DNA of 35,470 nt from Micractinium sp. NFX-FRZ (lineage: Eukaryota; Chlorophyta; Trebouxiophyceae; Chlorellales; Chlorellaceae). A program made the translations under genes and the position numbers. Below the pieces are notes generated by a model. The model searched no databases, had not been told where the DNA came from, and saw only the letters and a list, made by a program, of their open reading frames with translations. The stretch lies in assembly GCA_029339195.1 (NCBI GenBank), contig JAPTJF010000565.1:1-35470 (forward strand). The letters run 5' to 3'. Of this stretch, positions 22,201 through 31,739 are shown piece by piece (positions within the stretch are counted from its first letter, which is position 1; the number at the start of each line of letters is the position of its first letter).

Positions 22201-25200
22201 GAAGGGGCAAGCAGCAGACAATTGGTTCAGGTGCAGCGAAAGAAAGAGTTCTCTGACCTGCGCAACACACAGGTATGCCTGCCTGCCTGCTCGCCTGCCC
22301 CCCTGCCTGCCTGCCTGCCTGCTCACAACGTTGTTCATCCCCGCGCTCAAGCCGTGAGCAGTGCACATGCTTCCTAGGCATGCGACAGGTGCACAGAGCA
22401 GCCTCCCTCCCCTTCCCCTCGGCTTGCCTGTGCGTGGCGCCGCCGCGCCCTGCACTTGCAGCACGCCCTGCAGCCGCGGCGGCAGCGCTTCGGCCGGAGC
22501 CTTCCACACTTGCACCACCTGCACCGCCCAGGCAGGCAGGCAGGGCAGGCGGGCTTTGGAGGTGCATTGCATGCGTGCTGGGCTTACCAGCAGAGCAGCA
22601 GCGGGACAGCGCAGGAGGGCTGCATGCGTAGTGCGCCAGGCGGCATGCAACACGAGTCAAGGAATGCAACAGGCGGCACGCAACAGGAGTCACTAATGCA
22701 ACGGCAGCATGACGGACTGCAGGAAGCACAGAGCCCACCTGCAGCCCCTGCCCCAGCCGTGCCCTCTGCAGAACAATGCAACACCAAGCACACACACACA
22801 TAAAGCAGGCAAAGAAACTTGCCATGACCAAGAGAACCCACCTGCAGCCCCTGCCCCAGCCGTGCCTCCAGCAGCGTCCCATCCTGCAGCAGCAGCAGCG
22901 GCTGCTGGCACATGTGGCGCTGCCAGCAGCAGTGCGCGGTGGCGTGCGCCACGCCCACGCTGCCAAGCTGGCGCAGCTCAAAGCCGCCCCTGCAGAGGGG
23001 GCGGGACCGGGGGGCATCACCAGGGGCAGGGCGGGGGCATTGTGAGGCGGGGAGGGTCCAGGGGCGGGCAGACAATGTTTTGCCAGACGGGAGAGATGCA
23101 AAGGCGGCGTGCGCGGTTTGCAGCGAAGCCTCTGAGCAGCCTGCTCCACATGCACACACTGCGGCCGCCACCCTGCCGTCTAGCTGTGCACCCTGTAGGG
23201 GCGTCGCCCAACCCAGCCGCCCCACCCAGCCAGCCACCCACGCAGCCGCCCACCCCCACCCAGCCGCCCACCCCACTCACCCAGCATCCTCCTCCCAATC
23301 CTCATCACTTCCTCCCTTCCCCGCCCCCTCCTCCTCCTCTTCCTCTTCCTCTTCTGTTTCTGCGCTCGTCATCCTCTCATCACTTTCGTCGTCTTCTGAC
23401 CGCCCCCGCCGCCGCCCTGCCTCCCGATGCCGCCCCTTCCGCCGCCGCCGCTGCCGCTGCTGCTGCTGCTGCTGCTGCTGCGTGCCAGCGCCGCTGGCCT
23501 CTGCCAGCTGGACCAGTGTCAGGTGTCGGGCTGCACACCAGGGCCACGGCAGCAGCGCAGGTGAGGGGTATCAAGGGGGGGGGGTAGGCTGCTTGGTTGG
23601 AAAGGAGGGGCCACAAGGGGTCAATTCACATTCCCTTTGCTCCATATCACACGTGCAAACTTCACGTGACATCAGACTTCACGGTTCACCACTTCACCTC
23701 ACATATCACCCAACACTTCACCTCACAATTCATGCCACATTTCACCCCACACTTCACCCCCCGCTTCACCCCACAATCCCCCCCCGCTTCATGCACACGG
23801 CTTCGCAGAAGCACTCGGCCGGCGCATTGCCCGCCGCAGCCCACAGCAGCCTGCTTCGCCCCCCGCTGCACCCCATTGCATCCCACTGCTGCCCCGCTAG
23901 ACTAGCTGGCCAGTGTTCTTTTGGCTGGGATGTTAGGGACTAGGGTGCTGAATCTTGTCCCTAACCCCGAATCCCCAAACCCTAAACCCTTGGCCAGTGC
24001 TCACCCGATCAGGCCGCCAGGATGGGCAGGTTGGCGCAAACCCTAACCTCTAAAAACCCTAACCTCCAAACCCTAACCCCCTGGTTGATGCTAACCTGAT
24101 CGGGCGGCTAGGATTGGCAGGTTGGCGTGCCAAAGGCAAGAGTCCCATCCATCAGGCGCCCGCCGGCTCAGCGCCAGCTGCAGCGCCGGCGCCGGCAGTT
24201 CTAGCTGCCTAAGGGGGAAGCAGAACTGGGGAGTAGGGGGGGGATGTAGGGCAGGGGTGGGGCGGGGTGAGCGGGGGCCAAGCGCTCTCAGCACACAGCC
24301 AAAAAAAGTGGCATTGGAAGTGACCACCCCCTTCACTTCCCAAATGAGAGGTGGATGCACGTGGTGACACAGAGAGGCTGTCTGCCCTGCCCTTTCAAGG
24401 GCCAGTCTTCCCAAACGAACCGGAGAAGGGAGCATGCAACAGGCTGGGCAAGAGGCTCACGCACCTGGGTCCCTTCATAGAGCAGCGGCAGCGGCAGGCG
24501 CGCCCAGGAGAGCAGGCTGCGGGTGGGGCCGGCAGGGCTGCAGGGGCAGGGCAGGGCGGGGGCGGGGGGAAAGGACACTGGAGGCTGACGGCAGGGCGGG
24601 GCAGGGCGGGGCCGGAGGGGCACGCCTTGTGGGGGCCCGTGCCCGGTGGGCGGCTAGCTGCTGAAAGCGGCAGGCTCCCGGAGAGAAAGAATTCAACGCA
24701 CAGCAAACCATGCACAGCAGAGCGACCGCCCCTCACCTGAACAGATGGAGGTCGCCATTCAGGCAGCAGGCCTCCAAGCAATCCAACGCCCCGCTGCCGC
24801 CCTCGCCCGCCGCCGCCACCGCGCCCCCCGCCGCGCCCGCCGCCACTGCCGCCGCCGCCGCGGGGCCCGCCGCCGCCAGCCGCCGCTCCTGCGCCGCCTC
24901 CTGCAGCGCCTCTTGTGCCACCAGCCCAGCAGGCACAAACTCCCGAGGCACAGCCCGCGCCAGCGCCTCCGGCTGCGCAGGTTGTGGGGTGGTGGAGTTG
25001 GGGTGCCCGGGGTCAGGGATGGAGGGGAGTGGAGAGGGAGGGCAAGTGAGCTGAGCGGGGGCAGTCGCATAGAATGCATCGCAACACCCAGCCTGACCCC
25101 TGCCATTACTGTGAAGCTTCTGGTATCCCAGGAAGCCACAGCAGGATCCCTCCCCGCCTTGTGCATCGCTTTCTGGGAGGGCTTACTGACCTGGTATAGG

Positions 25201-25805
25201 TAGAAGGCAGTGGGGCGGGGGCCCGGCGCATCGCCTGCTTGGCCCAGCGTGCCACCCACCACCGCCGCCGCCGGGGTGGCACAGAGCGCCGCCATGGCGG
25301 CAGGCCTGCAGGCAGGGAGCTGCCCAGGGTTAGCCGTGCGGCTTGTGGAGCTGCAGGAATGAGGCCTCACGGCATCCAGGACAGAGGCGGAGTATTGGCA
25401 GGATGCGGCTGGCGGCAGACAGCACGGCGACAGGCAGCGCCGGCGGCAGGCGGCGGCAGCGGTGGCGGCGGGCGGCGGTGGGGTGAGACGGCGCTGCTCG
25501 TGCAACTCCCTCTATCACATACTCACATCAATAGCCAGCAGCGAGTCTCGGGCGCTGCCCCGGCCGCCCTACGCGAGTTGCGTTGATCAATTCAACACGA
25601 CATGCTACGGAGGCCGCGCAGCTAGTGCTGCAGATGGATGGCAATGCATGTACAGTGGCCCCGAGAGGCCATCACCATGCAGGCAATGACCACGTGCGGT
25701 GCATGCTGTCCTGCTTGTCTACCGCAGATAGAGCACAAATCCCCCAGTCGAAGGCCTCACCTCGGGCAGCGTTGCCAAGGTCCAACCCTGTGCTTGCAAG
25801 TGCAT
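17946..25805 (-). CDS. Large WD40-like protein with polyQ, acidic and basic regions; possible TAF1C/RRN6-type Pol I factor
   Basis: Fifteen exons on the minus strand: 25805-25761, 25568-25527, 25319-25191, 24972-24737, 24537-24465, 24204-24096, 23530-23281, 22989-22842, 22518-22428, 22190-21229, 20942-20824, 20737-20333, 20092-20023, 19692-19605, 19333-17946. They give 1384 residues, and phases agree throughout. Beta-propeller-like segments occur in the first half (SARDSLLAID, NGDLHLF, QQPLLLLQDGTLLEA, RDQLCQLDLR, SRLLLFDVRRPGQPVASWDQ). A Q-run, an arginine patch and a long Glu/Asp tract lie near 215-290. The C-terminal third is Q/A/S-rich with a strongly basic R/K helix, suggesting a nuclear protein. 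The propeller followed by a disordered basic tail, and the DVRRP...SWDQ block, recall TAF1C/RRN6, but that identity is only an inference. The first two exons and intron 11's acceptor are the weakest calls. Confidence 0.72.
19026..19060 (+). repeat. CTG triplet run (poly-Ser coding on the minus strand)
   Basis: A run of about 11 CTG/TGC triplets in the last exon of the WD40-like gene is read on the minus strand as AGC codons, giving a poly-Ser stretch (DSSPSSSSSSS...). It is likely length-variable. Confidence 0.85.
19219..19288 (+). repeat. CTG triplet runs (polyQ coding on the minus strand)
   Basis: Two CTG runs, separated by a CTCCTGCAG linker, encode CAG glutamine tracts near the start of the last exon of the WD40-like gene (LLLEQQQQQLQEQQQQQ). 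Confidence 0.85.
22264..22322 (+). repeat. CCTG simple repeat in an intron
   Basis: CTGCCTGCCTGCTCGCCTGC and similar units lie in intron 9 of the WD40-like gene, near its acceptor on the minus strand. Confidence 0.75.
22734..22770 (-). pseudogene. Copy of exon 8 end plus donor in the WD40-like gene
   Basis: Thirty bases on the plus strand, starting CCCACCTGCAGCCCCTGCCC, are identical at 22734-22763 and at 22837-22866, which is the end of exon 8 and its donor. The offset is 103 bases, so the duplicate donor lies downstream in the intron on the gene's strand. Confidence 0.88.
23655..23790 (+). repeat. Degenerate ACTTCACCCCAC-type tandem repeat
   Basis: CACTTCACC, CATTTCACC and GCTTCACC words recur at about 10-25-base steps through 136 bases, within the intron between exons 6 and 7 of the WD40-like gene. 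The sequence is A/C/T-rich with very little G. Confidence 0.75.
23936..24081 (+). repeat. Interstitial plant-type telomere-like repeats
   Basis: Imperfect CCCTAAA/CCCTAAC units cluster at 23960-23990 (CCAAACCCTAAACCC) and 24037-24081 (AAACCCTAACCTC, AAAAACCCTAACCTCCAAAC). The motif matches the TTTAGGG telomere repeat of plants and most green algae. Genes continue on both sides, so this is not a chromosome end here. Confidence 0.85.
24000..24036 (-). pseudogene. Copy of exon 6 end plus donor beside the telomere-like block
   Basis: GCTCACCCGATCAGGCCGCC and GGATGGGCAGGTTGGCG (23999-24036) copy GCTAACCTGATCGGGCGGCT and GGATTGGCAGGTTGGCG (24090-24127), the end of exon 6 with its donor, at a 91-base offset. 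The copy has a canonical GTGAGC donor, whereas the donor assigned to the exon is GTTAGC. Telomere-like repeats lie between and beyond the two copies. Confidence 0.82.
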
Positions 25806-25866
25806 CCGAGCTCTCCTGCCTCGGCGCCGATTGCCTACTCCCTCACTTTGCGCACATTCCGGCAGT
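25806..25866. promoter_or_regulatory. Short bidirectional promoter region
   Basis: Only 61 bases separate the predicted starts of the WD40-like gene (-) and the NXD1-like gene (+). If both starts are right, the 5' UTRs overlap or are very short. If not, one gene has an unseen upstream exon; a CAG just before 25866 could be an acceptor. Confidence 0.4.
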
Positions 25867-28754
25867 ATGACGTATGGCGAGGCGCCTTGGGACTTCAGCG
25901 GGAGGGCCCTGTACCAGCTCTCGCTGGTGCGGGTGGAGGAGGTGCGTCTGCCAGTGGCGGGTGGGGCGCCAACTCTACCCGCCGGCGCCGCAGGCGGCTG
26001 CTTGCCGCCCCGGTGCCTCAGGCGTGGTTTTCCCTCGAGCTGATCCAACACACATCACTGCACCCCGCTGCTCAAACCCAGTGCTTCTATACGTGCACCC
26101 ATCAAGAGCCTTTGACCAGAGTCTGACTGTGCCACGGGCCCCCGCTCCACACGCTCCCCCCTTCTCCGGCCGTCTGCCTCTCCTAGTCTAGTGTATTCTT
26201 CACAGCATCACCAACTGCCTTCACCTGTCAGCCTCCTGTGGCCCTCCTCCCATCCCCTGCATCCGCCCCTCAGGCCCGCAAGTATGTCCCGCCCGAGCTG
26301 CCGCTGGTGAACTTTTTCGGCTGGACCCTGGGGGGCTTCTACCTCGCACGCTACGACTGTGAGCAGCATGCTGTGCTGTGCTGTGCCGTGTTGGTGGAAC
26401 TTCTGTGTCTTGGACTGAACCCCTTGGCCGGCTTCTACCTCACACCATACGTCTGTGAGCAGCAGCAGCAGCAGGCAGCATGCAGAGCGATGGGCTCTTG
26501 CTTTGCTGTGCACCGCTTGTGTTGCGGCTGCCTGCCAGGCGAGCGGCTCTCACACCCTGCCCTGATCCTCCTCTCCCCCTGCCCTGCCCTGCCTTTGCCC
26601 CCCTGGGGCCTGTGCAGCCTCCCCTGTGGGCGCGTTTGACGAATGCGTGGCGCTGGCTGGGCTGGCCTGGAACTGGCCCACCTCATGCGCCTGGGCGGCA
26701 CGCGTCTACGTGAACAGCAAGTGAGTGCGCGCGGTGTTTGATTGCTTTGAGGCGGGGGGGGGGTGAGGGGGAGGGAGGGCATGCTGCGCATGGGGGCAAA
26801 CGAAGACGTGGAAGACCAACAGGGTGGGAGGGCATGCCAGTAAGTGAGCAGTGAAAGCCACCCTGCTGCCCGCTTGCTACTGATGAGCGGTGTGGGTGCG
26901 GTGGGCGCCCGTGCACCCTGCTCTTCTGCTCCCACTACATGCAACCACCGTAACCCTGCCCCCGCCCCCGCTCCCGTTCTCCCCTGAGAACCGCAGGGAG
27001 GCGCGTGACCACGGCATCTCAGCAGTGGGCCTGCCCTCCCGCCTGGCCACCTTCAAAGCGCTCCCCCTGGCAGAACTGGGCCAGGCTGGCGACGGCGCCA
27101 GCGAGCAGCAGGTGGGGGGCCGGCTGCGCGGCGGCGGCGGCGGCGTGCCCGCCAGCATTGTTGGCAGCAGCCGCAGCGGCGGCGGCAGTGGCAAGGGCAC
27201 AAGCTGGTGGGACCTGCCGCACCGCCGCTCGGCGCGCGGCGGCGGCGCGCCCGGCGCCGACGCGCCGGGCGCGGGCAGCGCCACCGCTGCCGTGCTGCTG
27301 TGCAACGAGGAGCCCACGGTGCCGCCGGCCGTCAAGTGGCTGTGGGGCATGCTGCCGCACGGGTGGCGCAGCGCGGCGCGGCTGCCGCCGCCACGCGGGC
27401 TGGACGGCCCGGTGTGCTGCTTTGAGATGCCGCGCCTGTCGCCTGCCTGGGCACCCAAGATCCAAATGTTCCTCCCAAGCTTCAGGTGGGCAACTGTGCT
27501 GCCTGCTTTCTAGCCAGTACGGTTTGTGCTTACAAGCATGTGTGGCTTTTGAAGGGAGTGCATGTGTGTGTGCGCCTGCTGCAGTTCTGCCTGTGGGCTG
27601 CAGGTGGAGGCCAAGTGGTCACTGTGATCTGCCAGCTGGGCCCGCCTGGCCCCCTCCCCGCTGGCCCCCCGCTCCCACCGCTCACTCCCCGCCCGTCTCC
27701 CACCCATCCCTTCCCGCTGCCCCGGCCCGCGCAACCGCTCCCTCCCGCCTGCCCCGCCCTGCAGCGGCGCCACCCCCGACCACCCGTCCCTGCTCAAGTA
27801 CAGCCTGAAGCTGACGGCGCACATCCGCCCGCTGGCGCCCGCCCGCGTCACCTTCCCGGCAGAGCGCGCCGAGGTGGGTCTGGCGGCGAGGTGCTGGGGT
27901 GTGGAATGATACGTATTATGCGAAAGTGTAGTCACAGTGTTAGCCGTGCGGCTGGGCGGGCGCCGTGCATCCCCCGTGCTTGGAGTGCAGGGGCTGCCAC
28001 GACGGACGGGCAGCTGGGTGGGCAGTGCATTTGGTCGGCACCCTCGCTGGAACCTTCCCAGCAGAGCGTGCCGAGGTGAGCGCGTGCAAAGGGGTGTGTT
28101 CACAAAGCAGAAGAGGAAAGAACAAGTGTTGTCACAGCATGAGCAGGGTGAGCAGCAGCCCCGAAGCCTTGAAAAGTGTGCCGCGGGAAGCGGCGGTGCT
28201 TCTGGTGTTGGCATCCCTCCTTATATGCATGCCCCTCTTGCTCTGCAGGATGAGCAGCGCAGCCCGGAGCTCATGGATGCTGTGCTGGGCGGCCGCCCGC
28301 TGCTGTGCCTGGGTGAGAGGGTCCCCTCTCCCTCTCTCTCTTTTGTTGTTGCTCCTGGCTGCGTGCTGGTGCTTGCTGATGCTTGGTGGCGGCGCCTGCC
28401 CGCCCGCCCACGTGCCAGCTTGCCAGCCTGGTCTGCCTGCCTCGTGCTGCCCTACCACCAGCCTGCCGAGGCCTGCCCTCCAAGACAGTTTGGTGGGTAT
28501 GGTGGGCAAACTGGCTGCCGGCGCGTCCTCCCATGCAGCAGGCGTGCACACGGGGCAGCGCCAGGCACCACGATTGTATGTGAGTTCGAGCAGTACACTC
28601 TAGCTCCCGTCTTGTGTACTTAACTTACAATGCTGCATCAACCCTCCCAACCTGTGCAGCCTTTGACAACATGCACATGGAGGTGCAGCCGCCGGAGGTG
28701 TGGCACCCCAAGGGGGTGGCACCCAGCGCCGCACTGCAGCCAGCAGCTGCCTGA
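25867..28754 (+). CDS. NXD1: NXD1-like protein (acetoacetate-decarboxylase-like fold)
   Basis: Seven exons: 25867-25941, 26274-26358, 26618-26720, 26997-27485, 27765-27873, 28249-28312, 28660-28754. They give 339 residues with consistent phases. The conserved blocks are those of plant NEOXANTHIN-DEFICIENT 1: PWDFSGRALYQL, FFGWTLGGFYLARYD, SPVGAFDECVALAGLAWN, PTSCAWAARVYVNS, HGISAVGLPSRLATF, and a late LLKYSLKLTAHIRPLAPA. In tomato and Arabidopsis this protein is needed for neoxanthin accumulation; its biochemical activity is not settled. A Gly/Ser/Ala-rich insertion of about 55-60 residues (roughly 113-170) interrupts the domain, which makes the protein longer than plant versions. No transit peptide is obvious, so a missing 5' exon is possible. 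Confidence 0.82.
26410..26466 (+). pseudogene. Decayed copy of NXD1-like exon 2 end plus donor
   Basis: GGCTTCTACCTCGCACGCTA, CGACT and GTGAGCAGCA at the true exon end (donor 26359) reappear 96 bases later as GGCTTCTACCTCACACCATA, CGTCT and GTGAGCAGCA (donor 26455). The upstream TGGAC is also shared. Confidence 0.85.
28049..28085 (+). pseudogene. Copy of NXD1-like exon 5 end plus donor
   Basis: CCTTCCCGGCAGAGCGCGCC with GAG and the donor (27874) is repeated 202 bases downstream as CCTTCCCAGCAGAGCGTGCC with GAG and GTGAGC (28076). Only two or three differences are visible over the exon part. Confidence 0.87.
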
Positions 28755-30288
28755 GCGGCCACTTGAGACGGCCAGCGGCCAGCAGCAGCAGCCTGAGCGG
28801 CCACCTGCTTGCCTGGCTGGGCCTACCGTCTTGGTTCGTGCAACGACAGACAGGCTGTGGCCAACGGCAGCCTGAGGCATACCAGCGGGCACCCCGAGCG
28901 AGCAGCATCTAGCGGCGGTTTGCGGCCAGCGGCAGCCTGAGGCGTACCAGCGGCACCCCCATTGGCAGCACGCCGTGGCAGCCTGTGGCACAGGGGCGGC
29001 CTGATGCAAACATAAGCGTGAGCGTGAGCGGCCAGCACATTGGCAGCTGAGTTTTGAGGTGACGTTATTTAATAGTTCGCATGCAGTGTTTAATAGTCCC
29101 CATATGGGCCTTGTGTTGTACTAAGTGCGTGTTCCTGGCTTCAAGAGGCGGGGAGCACCCAACAGGCTGGCCACGCACAAACGAGCGCGCCGCAGCATTG
29201 GCAGTGCCCGCTGGGTGGCGCGGGTCTGGCCGCCCTTGTGTGCAGCGGGCAGGGGGGCATGCGCGGGCGTTGTGCTGGTGCCAGCCCTGGGGAGACGAGC
29301 AGGCACTGCCTGCATGCCTGTGTTGTATGCATGTGCGGGTGTTTGGGCGCCGCACGTCTGCCACCCTGGCGCTCTGCCCTTCCCCCAACCTGCCAAAATG
29401 AATTGTATGCTCATCACTGGACCTGCAACAGAAAGTGTCAGCCGCTGCCTGCTGGCCCCCTGGCTTGCAAGTGGGTGCTGCTCAGAAGCGCTTTGATTGA
29501 AGTGCAGGCAGCCACGTCACGGTGAGCACCCAGCTGCCCTCAGGCCAGCGGGGCGCACCGGCAGTGGAGCGGTGTGGCGTGCCGCTGCCATGCACCCAGG
29601 AAGCTGCCACTATCTCTTCGGCCCGCACCCAACTCTTCACGGTTTAAAGCAACGGGACGGCCCTGCAGGCTCCCGCCCAGCAGTGCTGCCTGCCGCCCAC
29701 CCTTGTGTGCTGGCATGGGCAGGTGCAGAGCACACGCCCACGCCGGCCGCTCTGGCTGCCATCCTTACCGCACCAACCTGGCGCGCTCACCACGCACACT
29801 GCATTCAGTGTCAATCCGACCAGCAGCACGGGGTGTGGACATGAAGAGCGCCTGTGGGGGCCACATGCGCTCCATGGAGGTCAGCCCATCCCAGACCTCC
29901 CAGACCTTGGGAGGAACGTTCACTCGCGCCAACTCCTCTGTTAGAGTCCCTCCAACGCTGTCACTGTGTGTGCCAGCTTTGAGGACAGGCGAGCGCCTCA
30001 ACGCGCCACGGTCCACCACTGGACGCTGCTGGCCGGACTCAGCCCGATGGTCGTGTGCAGTTTCCTCAAGGTGTTCTGAATGCGGAATGAATCAGACAAC
30101 ATTCCCAGAACGCACCCCCCCCCCCCCCCCCAGAACGCACGCAGAGGGCGGCGTGTGGGGCCCTACGCCCGGCAGGTTGCTGTGACCAGGGCCCCCGCCA
30201 CCGGCCTGCCGCTGCCAGGCTGCAGCTGCCGTCACGTTGCGCCCCCCCCATCCCACCCCACTGCCGCGCCCCACCCGCCGCCAAGGTC
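28755..30288. other. Intergenic region between NXD1-like and SOD genes
   Basis: It holds the 3' UTR of the NXD1-like gene and the promoter of the superoxide dismutase gene. A 65-base tandem repeat lies at 28866-28990 (GGCAGCCTGAGGC at 28866 and 28931). A TTTAATAGT word repeats at about 29069 and 29090. A 17-C run lies at 30115-30131. No TGTAA and no confident gene were seen. Confidence 0.5.
28866..28990 (+). repeat. 65-bp minisatellite in the 3' flank of the NXD1-like gene
   Basis: GGCAGCCTGAGGC(A/G)TACCAGCGG and the following CACCCC recur at 28866 and 28931. A third partial copy (GGCAGCCTGTGG) follows near 28977, and related GCCTGAGCGGCCAC words lie upstream. Confidence 0.7.
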
Positions 30289-31697
30289 ATGCAGGGCTCC
30301 GCCCCGGCCTTCCTCCTGCTGGCCCTGCTCCTCTGGCAGGCGAGTGACGCAGCTGTCCCGGCTGCTGCCGCCACGCCTAAAGGGCCGCAAGCAATGCTCG
30401 GCGCCCGTGTGACAATGTCACACAGCGGGGCCCCGGGCGGCGCCTGCTGTGCCTCCCTGCCTCCCTGCCTCCCTGCCTGCCTGCCTGCCTCCCTGTACAT
30501 CTGAGGACCTCTGGGAGTTCCCTCATTTGGCCCCACCCTTCCTTGGTTTCCCATGTTGTAGATGCCCGGGGGCAGGGCTCAGCCGAGCCCCGAGCTTGGC
30601 TCCTCCCCCGGCCCGTCTGCATCGTTAGCGTCTGCATCAGCATCAGCGTCCCCATCCGGCACACCCCCCTTCACCCTGCCGCTCCTGGCCTACCCCTATG
30701 ACGCTCTCGAGGTGAGCAATGAAGTGAATGGTTCACTGGATATGCCATGGGGCGGGTGTTGGGCTACGCTTATGGGGCTTTCACGTAGAGCAAGCAGGGG
30801 GGGCGTGTCTAGTGAGTGGCCAAAGGCGGGGGGGCAGCGGAGGCATGGTCGTGGTGAGGCTCTGCGGGCAAGCAAGCAGGGGTAGGTAGAAGTAGCGCGG
30901 CTTGAGTTCAGTTGGCGGGCTCTGAGCAGGCCGGCCTACAGGCAGCAGTGCACTGCCGCCACTGTGTCAAATGGCACCCTCCACACACACGCTCAGGGCA
31001 GGGCGACTGCCACGCTCCATCTTGTTGTGAAGCAGACGTCCAGCCTCGCCTCCACACTTTGCAGCCGCACACTGACGAGGCGCGCAACCATGGCTAATCC
31101 AGTGCCAGCAAATTCCTGGCTACTGTCAGAATGCTCCGCTCATTCCACCCTCATCCCCATCCCCACCGCCCCCTTGCACCGCAGCCGTACATCGACGCTG
31201 AAACCATGTCCATCCACCACAAGAGGCACCACAGGGTGAGGGGGCACAGTCCTATACTATAGTAAAGGACCGGCCTTGAACAAACACACCGTGCTTGGCT
31301 CTCCCTCTGCCCAACTTCCTCACCCCTCCCCACTCCATCACCCGTTGCAGGGCTGCGCCCCACCGCTCCTCCGCTACGGGTCTGCCTGCCTCACTCTGCA
31401 ACCCCTCCCCGCACTGCAGGGCTAAGTGGACAACCTGAACAGGCCTGCGCCCCACCGCCTCAACCTGTGGATCTGATTTACTGCCTGCCGATTTACTGCG
31501 TGCCTGCCTTACTTACTTTTTTAAGTTGAAACCCTCCCTTACCGCAGGGCTAAGTGGACAACCTGAGCAGGGCCGTAGCCAGCCTACCCACCTGTGGACC
31601 ACCTGCACTCTGGTTGTAACCTCCAGGCCTCCCCTCACCGCAGGGCTACATGGACAAACTAAACAGGGGCCGTAGCCAACTACTGAAACGCATGTGA

Positions 31698-31739
<42 letters not shown>

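Noticed and set aside
20866..22653. A 595-residue unspliced minus-strand frame taken as a whole gene
   Set aside because: It joins exon 10 to intron sequence on both sides. Splicing with flanking exons keeps phase and removes unlikely stretches.
23936..24081. Chromosome end at the telomere-like repeats
   Set aside because: The units are few and imperfect, and the same gene continues with matching phase on both sides.
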